Assembly (NCBI GenBank): GCA_003598085.1
Contig: QZKU01000144.1
Location: 1 to 64,000, forward strand
Length of the DNA stretch: 64,000 bases
Origin: Candidatus Abyssobacteria bacterium SURF_5
GTDB lineage: Bacteria > Abyssobacteria > SURF-5
Reading direction: 5' to 3'
Part shown: in pieces, positions 17,707-26,513 of the stretch
How the letters are laid out: every line of letters starts with the position of its first letter
Position numbering within the stretch: the stretch's first letter is position 1
The notes under the pieces: model-generated
Seen by the model: the letters and a program-made list of their open reading frames with translations, nothing else
Databases searched by the model: none
What the model was told of the DNA's origin: nothing
Made by a program: the position numbers and the translations under genes

Positions 17707-19461
17707 ATGTACAGAAAAGATATCCATCCATATCTTCTTTGCCATATCGGCTGGCTCATGCTGTTCTCACTTATCCTGATCGCGCCGACGACACAGGTGT
17801 ATGCGGCAGTTGAGACGTCTCTTGAGCCGGGGTTGACTGTATCGCTGGGAAATGATAATGAAATCGCAGTAAAAGCTTGTCCCACAGGAGATTACGATTT
17901 ACAGGAATGGGTCGACAGGTTGCTTGCAAACCCCGAGACGTGCCAGAAGCTGATTAAGGGCGACTGCCTGCATGTACCCCTTGAGGATTTGACGCCCGAG
18001 TATCAGTTGGAAGCGGTCAAGGCTCTTTTTCCGAATGACAGCCATACCGAAGAGCATTGGATTCACAAGGTGACGTATGTCTCGACACGAGCGATCGGCG
18101 GCGAGACTCTATGGAGCATGAGCAAGTGGTTCACGGGAAACGCCCAGAACCACACCAAGATCAGCGCGTACAACAAAATGTCGCCCCGTAAAAAACTATA
18201 CAAGAATTCGATCGTTAAAATCCCCGTCCATCTGCTGTCGCCCGCCTTCAGGGACATGATCACTTTTGAAATCGCGGCCAGGCGTACCGCCGAGGGGGGG
18301 GCGGCTAAGCTGAAGCAGTTGAATGGAGAGTTGGTTTTAAAGATGGATTCGCAGGGACCGTATGCTTCCTACCGGATGAAGAGGGGCGACACGATCTATT
18401 CGAAGGTTGTTATGCAGTTTACCGATCGTGTGACCGCTGAGGACGTGATGGAGGCGACGAAGCTCATCTGCGAGCGGAGCGGGATAAGAGATCCGCGCAG
18501 ATTGAAAAAAGGCGACGAGATAAAGATTCCGCTCGACCTGCTCTCCGTGATGTACTTGCCGCCTGACGACCCCCGAAGGGTTGAATACGAGCGGCTCCAG
18601 AAAGAAGCCGACCGGTATTCAAATCCCATTCAGACGGAAGATCTGAAAGGCATAATCGTCATTCTTGATCCCGGCCACGGCGGCAACGATCCCGGCACGA
18701 TAGGGCGAATCGGACATAATCGCGTATATGAAGACGAGATCGTGTACGACATCACGTGCCGGGTCAAGCACATCCTTGAGACGACGACTCTGGCAAAGGT
18801 GGAAATGACGCTTCAGGACAAGAGTGAGAATTATGGTTTCAAGGATGTCTCCTATTTTCAGAACGATCATGATGAATATGTTCTGACGAATCCTGTTTAC
18901 CGCAATCATGATGCCAAGGTGTCCGCAAACCTGCGGTGGTACCTGGCGAATTCGATCTTTCGAAAAGTGACCAAGGCGGGAGCCGACCCTGATAAAGTCG
19001 TTTTTGTCAGTTTTCACGCCGATTCGTTGCATCCGGATGCCCGCGGAACGATGATCTATATCCCCAGCACTTACTTATGCAGCGGAAACGGCGGAAAGAC
19101 CGGAATCGAGTATACCTCACGCGCAGAGGTGAGAGAGAGCCAGTACGTGCAGATATCGTACAAGAACAGGGTTAGATCGGAAGGCCTATCGGGAGACCTG
19201 GCAAAGCAGATCATCCGTTCTCTGCATGACGAGGGAATCGGCATCCATCCCGCGAAACCGATCCGCAATCAGGTAATCAAACGCAGGCACGCCTATGTTC
19301 CTGCCGTTATCAGGCACAACATCGTGCCGGTAAAGATTCTGGTGGAAGTCGTAAACTTGAATAACTCCGACGACTGCAAACTTGTGAACGATCCGAAATT
19401 CCGGGACAAGTTTGCGCACGCGTTCGTGCAGGCGCTGAAGCATTATTACGGCGATAAATAA
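17707..19461 (+). CDS. N-acetylmuramoyl-L-alanine amidase with LysM-like N-terminal domains
   Basis: The product is 584 residues. It has an N-terminal signal peptide or anchor (GWLMLFSLILIAPTTQVYAA). Two LysM-like segments follow, near residues 115-175 (GGETLWSMSKWF ... YKNSIVKIPVHLL) and 215-285 (KRGDTIYSKVVMQF ... LKKGDEIKIPLDLL). The Amidase_3 catalytic domain starts near residue 315: ILDPGHGGNDPG (Zn-binding His), YEDEIVYD (Zn-binding Glu), VSFHADS (Zn-binding His) and a C-terminal VEVVNLNN region supplying the catalytic Glu. It cleaves the bond between MurNAc and the stem peptide in the periplasm, acting in septum splitting or wall turnover. The domain is longer than in AmiA/C because of an insert after the Zn-binding Glu. 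It has its own promoter and stands alone. Confidence 0.9.
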   Translation: MYRKDIHPYLLCHIGWLMLFSLILIAPTTQVYAAVETSLEPGLTVSLGNDNEIAVKACPTGDYDLQEWVDRLLANPETCQKLIKGDCLHVPLEDLTPEYQLEAVKALFPNDSHTEEHWIHKVTYVSTRAIGGETLWSMSKWFTGNAQNHTKISAYNKMSPRKKLYKNSIVKIPVHLLSPAFRDMITFEIAARRTAEGGAAKLKQLNGELVLKMDSQGPYASYRMKRGDTIYSKVVMQFTDRVTAEDVMEATKLICERSGIRDPRRLKKGDEIKIPLDLLSVMYLPPDDPRRVEYERLQKEADRYSNPIQTEDLKGIIVILDPGHGGNDPGTIGRIGHNRVYEDEIVYDITCRVKHILETTTLAKVEMTLQDKSENYGFKDVSYFQNDHDEYVLTNPVYRNHDAKVSANLRWYLANSIFRKVTKAGADPDKVVFVSFHADSLHPDARGTMIYIPSTYLCSGNGGKTGIEYTSRAEVRESQYVQISYKNRVRSEGLSGDLAKQIIRSLHDEGIGIHPAKPIRNQVIKRRHAYVPAVIRHNIVPVKILVEVVNLNNSDDCKLVNDPKFRDKFAHAFVQALKHYYGDK

Positions 19462-19474
19462 TCGCGGCGGGAGC

Positions 19475-20089
19475 TTATTCGGTGAGGCCGGGTTCCGTCT
19501 GCCGGAGCGTCTGAGCGACTGACGAAAGGATAGAAGTAATCGTTGCTTCGGCCGCCCGGGAGATGGCCTGAACGGTTGCCTGCGCGCCTTCGCCCTGCAC
19601 CGGTTCTGTTTTCTCCAACGTGCCACTCCACCGTACGGCGCCACTCTGATCCAGCAACTCGACATCCGCGGCAACTTTTCCGAACTTGCCCTCCGCAGTC
19701 GTGGTCTCTTCAAAAGTCAGAATTTTTCCTCGGATCGAAAAATCGGCGTTATTGGAAATCGCCCCCAGTTTCACTCGCTCGAAAAGGCCTGAGCCCGCGG
19801 CGCGGCGATACAGCCGGTGAGCGAATAATCTGCCCGGCAGTTCCGCCCATCTTTCATTCGTGTAGAAACCGATTGTATTGTTTTCGCGCCAAACGATATT
19901 GCGTCGCAAAAGCGGAGAGTCGGCCTCAAAGCTCGCTACAGCAAGCGAAACAGGGAAAACAGGCTCGCCGGGTGGCGGAGCGGCAACGGGTAGCCCGAGC
20001 ACATAGTAATTTGTAGGCGTCAACTGCGTCGCGCAGGCAAATAAGCAGAGCGCGAGCGCCATCGTAACAACGGCGTACCTGCGATGCAT
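19475..20089 (-). CDS. ABC-type transport auxiliary lipoprotein (PqiC-like)
   Basis: The product is about 204 residues from the ATG at 20089, four bases after the MlaD-like stop and with an AGAGGGAA site. The signal peptide ends in the lipobox LFAC (lipidated Cys19). The body matches the PqiC/DUF330-type family: YYVLGLP near the start, SLAVASFEADSPLLRRNIVWR, then ERWAELPGRLFAHRLYRR. Such lipoproteins sit in the outer membrane or periplasm and work with MCE-domain transporters. Being the last gene of the mla-like operon supports that role. Confidence 0.85.
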   Translation of the reverse strand: MHRRYAVVTMALALCLFACATQLTPTNYYVLGLPVAAPPPGEPVFPVSLAVASFEADSPLLRRNIVWRENNTIGFYTNERWAELPGRLFAHRLYRRAAGSGLFERVKLGAISNNADFSIRGKILTFEETTTAEGKFGKVAADVELLDQSGAVRWSGTLEKTEPVQGEGAQATVQAISRAAEATITSILSSVAQTLRQTEPGLTE

Positions 20090-20093
20090 TGAA

Positions 20094-21065
20094 TTATTCC
20101 CTCTCGATGACCTGTCGTTCGGGCGGCTCGGTCCGCCAGAACAGGCGCCACGGCCGTCCGACAAGGTCTTCGGACATGTCCCTGAAATTGACGGAGGTCG
20201 ATTCCAGATTCTCGATCACGGTATTCATGTCATCGACGTTCTCCGTCACGAGCGCATCCAGTTTTTCGGCGGCGTCGCGCGCCTCGGCGGCCGCCGTGCG
20301 AATCTCATCTATTGTAGTATCCAAATCATCCCGGTTTTCCGCTACTACGGAAGAAAGCATGTCGGCAAGTATATCGAGTTTTCTTGAGGCCTCCCGGAAA
20401 TTCTCAATGGTGGTGTTGATCTCCTGCCGGTTCTCCTCCACTATGCCGGCGACTTCCTTGATCACGCGGCTGATGTTTTGCCTGTTCTCGATAAGAATGG
20501 CATCCAGGTCGTTCAGAAGCCGGTCGAGGTTTTCAGCGGTCACTTCCAGTCGCTTGCGCAGTTCGGGAACCTCCTCCATCAGAATGTTATCGTTAATGAT
20601 GCCGAGCGACGTATCGAGCCTGTCAACAACGGTGCGGGCTTGCGCTATCAGCTCGTTGAAGGTCGGGACTTCGGTCGCTTGTATTTCGCTGCCGGGCGGG
20701 AGCAGAGGCGCCTCCGCCGAGCCGGTGCTGATCTCGATATAGAAATCGCCGACAAACCCGATGTTGTTTATGAAGGCGACCGAATCGGTTTTGATGGGTA
20801 CTTCTTTCTTGATACTCATGACGACGCTGATCAAGCTGGTGTCTTCCCTGGAGACGTGAACGTCTGAGACGTTGCCGACCTCCATCCCGCCGAACCGGAC
20901 GACTCGCCCCGGATCGATGCCGGCCACGAATTTCAGCGAGGTTGAATACTCGACCATCTCCTGGCCGAGACGCAGACCGAGAATGGCAATAATGAATCCG
21001 GCCAGGATCAAAATGCTGAGGACCAGCACGAAACCGACTTTCACCTCGTCAGCCCTGTATCCCAT
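20094..21065 (-). CDS. MlaD-like MCE-domain protein
   Basis: The product is 323 residues. One transmembrane helix (VLVLSILILAGFIIAILGL, about 11-29) is followed by an MCE domain near 35-115 (FVAGIDPGRVVRFGGMEVGNV, then NIGFVGDFYIEIS). From about residue 130 the rest is a long helical region with recurrent ENRQ/ENRD-type units (IENRQNISRVIKEV, EENRQEINTTIENF, AENRDDLDTTIDEI), which fits a coiled coil. MCE proteins form hexameric lipid-binding rings anchored in the inner membrane. The start abuts the ATPase gene. It is the substrate-binding part of the Mla-type lipid transporter encoded here. Confidence 0.92.
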   Translation of the reverse strand: MGYRADEVKVGFVLVLSILILAGFIIAILGLRLGQEMVEYSTSLKFVAGIDPGRVVRFGGMEVGNVSDVHVSREDTSLISVVMSIKKEVPIKTDSVAFINNIGFVGDFYIEISTGSAEAPLLPPGSEIQATEVPTFNELIAQARTVVDRLDTSLGIINDNILMEEVPELRKRLEVTAENLDRLLNDLDAILIENRQNISRVIKEVAGIVEENRQEINTTIENFREASRKLDILADMLSSVVAENRDDLDTTIDEIRTAAAEARDAAEKLDALVTENVDDMNTVIENLESTSVNFRDMSEDLVGRPWRLFWRTEPPERQVIERE

Positions 21066-21893
21066 CTACTCCCCTCTTTCCCGCAGGATGTCCTGGAGAT
21101 AATCGCCCCGGCCTTCGCCTTCCGGATGCGGAGCCCCCTCAAGAAATTGCCGCACGATTTGATTGTCGCTGCGGCGCATTTCGTCGGGAGTCCCCAAGAA
21201 AAGGATGTCCCCGCCGTGGATCAATGCAACTCGGTCGGCAATCGCAAAAGCGCTCTCGATCCGGTGGGTCACCACCACCATGGTCAAATGAAACGCGCGC
21301 TCCAACTTCAATATCAAAGAGTCGATATCAGCGGCCAGGCGCGGGTCAAGTCCCGCAGACGGCTCATCGAAAAAAAGTATCTCGGGGTCCATCGCCATTG
21401 CCCGGGCCAAGCCGGCCCTCTTCCGCATGCCGCCGCTCAATTGAGACGGCAACAGGCGTTCTGCCCCCGTAAGCCCCACCAGTTCGAGCTTGATCTTCAC
21501 CATGATGTCGATGACCGATTCGTCCAGCCGGGTGTGCTCCCGCAGCGGGAGCGCAACGTTGTCAGCCACCGTCATCGAGTTGAACAAAGCCGCGCTTTGG
21601 AAAAGAACGCCAAACTTCTTCTTGATGTTCGCGAATTCCTCCGGGGAAACCTTCGTGATGTCCTGGCCGTAAATCAGAATCTTGCCGGATGACGGTTTTT
21701 TTAATCCTATCAGGCATTTCAGAAATGTGCTCTTCCCGCCGCCGCTTTCGCCGAGAATCACCATCGTCTCGCCGGCCATGACGTCCAGCGATATCTTGTT
21801 CAGAACCACTCGGTCGCCGTACTTCACAACAAGGTCGCGCACCGAGATTCTCGCCTCGGGACCGCCTGATTCGAATGCTGAACGGCCTGTCAT
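21066..21893 (-). CDS. MlaF-like ABC transporter ATPase
   Basis: The product is 275 residues and a complete ABC ATPase: Walker A GESGGGKST (48-56), Q-loop region LFQSAALFNSMTVADNVALP, signature LSGGMRKRAGLARAMAMDPE, Walker B ILFFDEPSAGLDP and H-loop VVVTHRIES. The LSGGMRKR signature is the form found in the Mla/Ttg2A group. It powers phospholipid transfer with the MlaE permease encoded upstream and the MCE protein downstream. Confidence 0.93.
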   Translation of the reverse strand: MTGRSAFESGGPEARISVRDLVVKYGDRVVLNKISLDVMAGETMVILGESGGGKSTFLKCLIGLKKPSSGKILIYGQDITKVSPEEFANIKKKFGVLFQSAALFNSMTVADNVALPLREHTRLDESVIDIMVKIKLELVGLTGAERLLPSQLSGGMRKRAGLARAMAMDPEILFFDEPSAGLDPRLAADIDSLILKLERAFHLTMVVVTHRIESAFAIADRVALIHGGDILFLGTPDEMRRSDNQIVRQFLEGAPHPEGEGRGDYLQDILRERGE

Positions 21894-21913
21894 AACTCAA
21901 CCCATTGTTCGGG

Positions 21914-22750
21914 TCAGATCACATAGTAAAAGAGAGCGGTGAAAATCAAATCGGCAACGATGATCAAGAAAATCGAGGTGACGACAGAAGAGGTTGTGGC
22001 GCGACCCACACCTTCGGCGCCTCCCCTGACGGAAAAACCGTAGTAGCAGCCGACCATGGCGATTATCATCCCAAAGGCCACGCTCTTGATCAAACCGGTG
22101 ATGATATCCCGCATGACAAGATAATCGACCGTATACGAATAATAGAGATTGTAATTCATCTCGAGGCTGTAAACGCCGATGAGCATGCCGCCGGCAATGC
22201 CCACAAGGTCAGCGATCATCGTGAGGCAGGGTTGCATGCAGATCATGGCGAGGAGCTTGGGCGCCACCAGGAATTTGATCGGATGGAGCGCCATCGATTC
22301 CAGCGCATCGACTTCTTCCGAGACCACCATGGTGCCGATTTCCGCCGCAAAAGCGGACCCGCTCCTGCCCGCCATGATGACGGCCGCGATCAGCGGGCCG
22401 AGTTCCCGGGTCATCACCACGCCGACAATCGGGGGAACATACAGCAGCGCGCCGAACTGCTCGAGTTGATAAGCCGACTGCATCGCCATGATCGCGCCGA
22501 CGAGCGCGCAGATGAAACTGACGATCGGGATCGAATCGAAGCCGACAATAACCATGTGGCGGAGCACGCTCTTCCAGCGCATTCCCCGCGACGTGAAGGG
22601 GGCGATGAAGCTCCATTCCAGCGCCTGAAGAGTCAAGCGCAAAAGGCGCCGAGCGGCCCGAATAACTGAAAACAACCTGTTTCCGAAGTAGCCAAAGAAA
22701 GCATTTAGCGCTTCGGCCGGATCTGGAGAGCTTCGGATTCGGTTTGGCAT
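21914..22750 (-). CDS. MlaE-like ABC transporter permease
   Basis: The product is 278 residues with five to six hydrophobic segments. The family-typical region GRSGSAFAAEIGTMVVSEEV, followed by DALESMALHPIKFLVAPK, is clear, as is GGMLIGVYSLEMNY. It forms the inner-membrane channel of the Mla-type lipid transporter with the adjacent ATPase. Its ATG at 22750 lies 46 bases inside the end of the STAS gene, so the two are translationally coupled. Confidence 0.92.
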   Translation of the reverse strand: MPNRIRSSPDPAEALNAFFGYFGNRLFSVIRAARRLLRLTLQALEWSFIAPFTSRGMRWKSVLRHMVIVGFDSIPIVSFICALVGAIMAMQSAYQLEQFGALLYVPPIVGVVMTRELGPLIAAVIMAGRSGSAFAAEIGTMVVSEEVDALESMALHPIKFLVAPKLLAMICMQPCLTMIADLVGIAGGMLIGVYSLEMNYNLYYSYTVDYLVMRDIITGLIKSVAFGMIIAMVGCYYGFSVRGGAEGVGRATTSSVVTSIFLIIVADLIFTALFYYVI

Positions 22751-23046
22751 ATCTGGAATACCTGGTGAAGGCGGGCCAGCTTGAAGACTTCGGAAACCCG
22801 CTCGTTGAGGCCGACAAGACGGACGATGCCGGAATATCGTTTCGCCAGTTGGAACCCTTCTACCAGTGTGGCGACTCCCGAACTGTCTATATATGTCACC
22901 TCAGAGAGATTGACGACAATCGGCGAAAGCTCTTTTTTGACGGAATCCAATATCGCCTCGCGCAAGGACGGCGACGAGTACAGGTCCACTTCGCCTTCGG
23001 CCCGTATGATGACGGCCCGTCCCGCACGTTCAGTCTTAACCACCAT
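22705..23046 (-). CDS. STAS-domain protein (anti-sigma-factor-antagonist type, MlaB-like position)
   Basis: The product is 113 residues and a single STAS domain: VIIRAEGEVDLYSSPSLREAI at the start and VTYIDSSGVATLVEG carrying the phosphoacceptor serine (residue 55 or 56). Two readings are possible. As the gene just before mlaE it could be MlaB, the STAS subunit that binds MlaF. As a gene overlapping an RsbW-type kinase it also looks like an RsbV/SpoIIAA antagonist. The intact serine supports phosphorylation control. The combination suggests that lipid transport is regulated by partner switching, an inference. Confidence 0.88.
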   Translation of the reverse strand: MVVKTERAGRAVIIRAEGEVDLYSSPSLREAILDSVKKELSPIVVNLSEVTYIDSSGVATLVEGFQLAKRYSGIVRLVGLNERVSEVFKLARLHQVFQICQTESEALQIRPKR

Positions 23047-23491
23047 TGTCGTGCTCCGCGGAGGAGAGAAGCTTTGTCATGTGGATTTCATTGCCGACCT
23101 CATGTGTGGTCTCGTACTCGACTTCGTCCATCATGCATCTGATCATGTGAACGCCAAGACCGCCCGGCTGGACTGAGGCCGCGTCCGGCGGCCGAATGCG
23201 CGAAAGGTCGATCTTCTCACCGAAATCCCTGATGCTGATCTTGATCCTGTCCTCGTGCAACTCGCATTTGATCACAATGATCTCGTCGGGCTTGCCTTTA
23301 TAACTATGGCGTATGATGTTTGAACAGGCTTCACCGACCGCCAGGCAGATCCTGTCGCGGTCCTTGAGGGAAAACCCGTTCAATTCCGCAAGTTCTGCGA
23401 TAAGGCTGCGTACGATGCGCAAGAACCGAGGAATGGATGGGATAGAGAGACTGACGGTTTGAATGGGATGTTCCGGATCTCGCTGGTTCAC
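23036..23491 (-). CDS. RsbW-like anti-sigma factor/serine kinase (HATPase_c)
   Basis: The product is 151 residues from a GTG that overlaps the rpe stop by four bases. It has the GHKL ATPase boxes: N-box GEACSNIIRHSYKG, G1 box IRDFGEKID and G2 box PGGLGVHMIRCMMDEVEYE. Homologues (RsbW/SpoIIAB/BtrW) bind ATP and phosphorylate a STAS partner; the partner here is encoded immediately downstream with an 11-base overlap. No sigma factor gene lies nearby, so the output is unclear. Confidence 0.88.
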   Translation of the reverse strand: MNQRDPEHPIQTVSLSIPSIPRFLRIVRSLIAELAELNGFSLKDRDRICLAVGEACSNIIRHSYKGKPDEIIVIKCELHEDRIKISIRDFGEKIDLSRIRPPDAASVQPGGLGVHMIRCMMDEVEYETTHEVGNEIHMTKLLSSAEHDNGG

Positions 23492-24135
23492 GCTTGGGTA
23501 CCGCGCAGGCCTCTGATAGCCAGCGCATAGTCCGACGTCGAGAAAACGGAAGAGCCCGCTACCAGAATGTCGGCGCCGGCCTTGACAACGGCCGCGGCAT
23601 TTTCCGTAGTGATGCCGCCGTCGACCTGGAGATTCACCCGGTTTCCAATAAGCTCTTTTGCGTGCGCGATTTTCTTTAATATCTGTGGAATGAATTTTTG
23701 GCCGCTGAACCCGGGGTTTACCGACATGATCAGCACCATATCGAGATCGTCAACCATGTATCTGACGTTATCGATCGGCGTGGACGGATTCAATGAAGCG
23801 CCGGCCCTGACACCCAGATCCTTGATCTGATGGATTACCCGATGAAGATGAGGGCACGATTCGACGTGAACTGTGATGATGTCCGCCCCCACACTCGCAA
23901 ATTCTTCTATATAGTCGGCCGGATTCTCAATCATCAGGTGGACATCGAGCGGGACGGTGGCAACCGATTTAATTGCCCGTATAACAGCCGGCCCGAACGT
24001 GATATTCGGGACGAAATGACCGTCCATGACGTCCAGATGGAGCAAGTCGGCGCCGGCCTGCTCGACGGCAGTCACTTCTTCGGCCAACCGGCGAAAATCA
24101 GCGGATAGAATTGATGGGGCGATTTGGACTCTCAC
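23488..24135 (-). CDS. rpe: Ribulose-phosphate 3-epimerase
   Basis: The product is 215 residues, full length for the family. Rpe motifs are IAPSILSADFRRLAEEV, LHLDVMDGHFVPNITFGP with metal-binding His and catalytic Asp, PLDVHLMIENP, MSVNPGFSGQKFIP, and QVDGGITTENA with the second catalytic Asp. It interconverts ribulose-5-phosphate and xylulose-5-phosphate in the pentose phosphate pathway. The ATG overlaps the stop of the PASTA-protein gene by four bases. Confidence 0.96.
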   Translation of the reverse strand: MRVQIAPSILSADFRRLAEEVTAVEQAGADLLHLDVMDGHFVPNITFGPAVIRAIKSVATVPLDVHLMIENPADYIEEFASVGADIITVHVESCPHLHRVIHQIKDLGVRAGASLNPSTPIDNVRYMVDDLDMVLIMSVNPGFSGQKFIPQILKKIAHAKELIGNRVNLQVDGGITTENAAAVVKAGADILVAGSSVFSTSDYALAIRGLRGTQA

Positions 24136-25127
24136 CGCATGATCCTTTCTGTTTCAAGCACGTCGTCAAGGTAAACCTTTACCGTACACTGAGCCGAATA
24201 TCCGAAAGCCGCCCGGATACCGGCGCCCGGTTCTTCGATCTCATTATATATGGTTCTAATTCCTTCCGGATCGGTGACTTCAATGCGCACCGATTTCGAC
24301 CAGAACCCGTAGGGCACCTGGTAAATGAAAACAGCCTGTTTGCGCTCAAGCTCATTCACTTCCCCCTTCAGACTGCTCACCACCAGCGAGATCGTATCTC
24401 CCTGGCGCACCAGCAGGCCCGGCCGCGGATTCTGGTCAAGTACTGTCCCCTGCGGGCGGCTAAAATCTATTCTCGGCATTATTTCCCCGATCTGGATTCC
24501 CATTGCCTCCAGAATACGGCCCGCCAGCTCTACCGAGGCTCCCGCGAAATCAGGTAATCGGTATTTTCGAGGATATTGGCCGAGACTCACCAACACGTTT
24601 ACCGGCGTGTCACGCTCAACCTGTTGCCCGGCCGCCGGCATTTGCGCAATCACCGTATCTGCCACCTTTTGATGATGAACTCTCGAAATCCGCCCCGCTT
24701 TCAGACCGGCCCGGTTCAGTTCGACCTGGGCTTCCCGCACCGGTTTGCCTGAGACATCAGGCACCTGCGAGATCTGGCTCCCCAGGCTGATCACCACCGA
24801 GATCGACGCCCCCTCCTTTATTACCGACCCCGGAAGCGGATCTTGCGATACAATGAAGTTCTCCGGAATCAACGAGCTGTTTCTGGCGCCGGCTTTCTTT
24901 AATTCGAGCCGGCGCTCACTCACCAGATCGAGCGCCTCCACTACGCTCTTGTTCACCAGGTTCGGAACAACCACTTTCTCACCATGCTTGATGATGAGGT
25001 TCAGCGCCAGCAGCCCAAAAACAACGGCCGAAGCCAGGAAAACAACGGCCCCGATCGCGATTTTCACAAACGGCGTCGTTACCAGCTTCTTGACGGAATT
25101 CTGATCCTGTTTTACTTCGTTTTGCAC
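24132..25127 (-). CDS. Membrane-anchored protein with three PASTA domains
   Basis: The product is 331 residues from a GTG at 25127, 12 bases after the rsmB stop. A short cytoplasmic tail is followed by one transmembrane segment (IAIGAVVFLASAVVFGLLAL, about 23-42). Three PASTA repeats follow near 52-120, 121-188 and 190-260 (VVPNLVNKSVVEALDLV; VPDVSGKPVREAQVELN; LPDFAGASVELAGRIL). There is no kinase domain, unlike PknB-type PASTA proteins. The fixed position between rsmB and rpe is where PknB-type genes often lie, so this may be a kinase-less peptidoglycan- or muropeptide-binding derivative; function is inferred. Confidence 0.9.
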   Translation of the reverse strand: MQNEVKQDQNSVKKLVTTPFVKIAIGAVVFLASAVVFGLLALNLIIKHGEKVVVPNLVNKSVVEALDLVSERRLELKKAGARNSSLIPENFIVSQDPLPGSVIKEGASISVVISLGSQISQVPDVSGKPVREAQVELNRAGLKAGRISRVHHQKVADTVIAQMPAAGQQVERDTPVNVLVSLGQYPRKYRLPDFAGASVELAGRILEAMGIQIGEIMPRIDFSRPQGTVLDQNPRPGLLVRQGDTISLVVSSLKGEVNELERKQAVFIYQVPYGFWSKSVRIEVTDPEGIRTIYNEIEEPGAGIRAAFGYSAQCTVKVYLDDVLETERIMR

Positions 25128-25139
25128 AAACTTATTATA

Positions 25140-26486
25140 TTATAATCGCCTGAGACGGGCAATGAAAAACCCGTCCATGTTCTCATCGCCCGGTAAAATC
25201 TGCACAAACCCCTTGCTTGTCAGATATTTCTCCAGGGGTTTGGGTACGTGCGGATCGACCTCAAACCGGCTGTGCCGACTCAAGAACCCCTCAACCAATC
25301 GCTCATTCTCTCTTTTTGCAATCGTACACGTTGAATATACCAACAGCCCGCCCGGCTTCAGACATTCCGAAGCGCGTTCGAGGATCTTTGCTTGCAACTC
25401 GACCAAAGCCGGGATCTGCTCGGGTCGCAGCCGCCATTTCAAATCCACGCGCCTTCGTATCACTCCGAGCCCCGAACACGGAACGTCGGCCAGAACCCGG
25501 TCGGCGCCGGAAAAAAGAGGCGTGAGGTCTTCCGTCGCGTCCTGTTCTTTCGTCTCGACGATAGCGGCGCCCAGACGCGCCGCATTTTCTCTGATGAGAC
25601 CAAGACGATGCTCATGCACGTCGAGCGCATTTATCTTTCCCTGATTCCGCATTAACGCCGCCAGATGTGTCGCTTTTCCCCCCGGACCCGCACACGCGTC
25701 GAGTACCGTGTGACCCGGGCGGACGTCGAGACAATAAGACGCAAACATCGAGCTCACGTCCTGCAGATAGAAAAGTCCTTTCTCATGAGCCGGCAGTTTC
25801 CACGGGGTCGCGCCAGCGGCAAATTCGACGGCTTCTTCGAGCAGTGGGACGGGCGACGCTTGAACGCCCTCGCGCTCGAGTTGCTCCAGAAGTTTTCGCC
25901 GGTCCGTTCGAAGCGCGTTCACGCGCGCGCTGAGAGGAGGCATCTTGTTGTTGTTCTTCAGGATCGTGATCGTCCGCTCCGATCCCCAATCCTGAATGAA
26001 CTGCTCCACCATCCACTGAGGGTGCGAGTACTTTACCGAAAGATCGGCGGCATTATCTTCAGGAAGCGCGTCAACCGCCCGGAGCAGTTCTTCCCGGTGC
26101 GAATTTCGGAGCACCGCGTTCACGAGTCCCGCAGTGCCGGCATGCCCGTATTTCTTTGCCAGCTTGACGGATTCGTCGACCGCAGCCGATTTGGGTACCC
26201 GATCAAGATACAGAATCTGGTACAGCCCCAGGCGGAGAATATTCCGTATCCAGGAAGATAATTCCTCGAGCGGTGTCGTGCTTTGGCGGCTCAGCGCCCA
26301 GTCGAGCGTTCCTCTCGTGCGGAGAGCGCCCATCACGAGCTGATGAATGAAGGCGCGCGCCAGATCGGACGCAGCCGCTTCCTCTTGCGATGCGAGCAGC
26401 AGTTTCGTGAACGAAAGAGCGGCCTCCGTTTTCCGGAGAATTTTCAGCGCCTGTTCCCGCGCCGGATCAACCAGTTGTTTCGGCAT
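25140..26486 (-). CDS. rsmB: 16S rRNA (cytosine-967-C5)-methyltransferase
   Basis: The product is 448 residues. It has a NusB-like N-terminal RNA-binding domain (to about residue 150) and a Rossmann methyltransferase domain: VLDACAGPGGKATHLA for SAM binding, VLADVPCSGLGVIRRR with one conserved cysteine, and LVYSTCTIAKREN with the catalytic cysteine. It methylates C967 of 16S rRNA. It follows fmt closely, the classical fmt-rsmB arrangement. Confidence 0.95.
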   Translation of the reverse strand: MPKQLVDPAREQALKILRKTEAALSFTKLLLASQEEAAASDLARAFIHQLVMGALRTRGTLDWALSRQSTTPLEELSSWIRNILRLGLYQILYLDRVPKSAAVDESVKLAKKYGHAGTAGLVNAVLRNSHREELLRAVDALPEDNAADLSVKYSHPQWMVEQFIQDWGSERTITILKNNNKMPPLSARVNALRTDRRKLLEQLEREGVQASPVPLLEEAVEFAAGATPWKLPAHEKGLFYLQDVSSMFASYCLDVRPGHTVLDACAGPGGKATHLAALMRNQGKINALDVHEHRLGLIRENAARLGAAIVETKEQDATEDLTPLFSGADRVLADVPCSGLGVIRRRVDLKWRLRPEQIPALVELQAKILERASECLKPGGLLVYSTCTIAKRENERLVEGFLSRHSRFEVDPHVPKPLEKYLTSKGFVQILPGDENMDGFFIARLRRL

Positions 26487-26513
26487 AACGTCAGAATATC
26501 GGCCGGAAGATAA

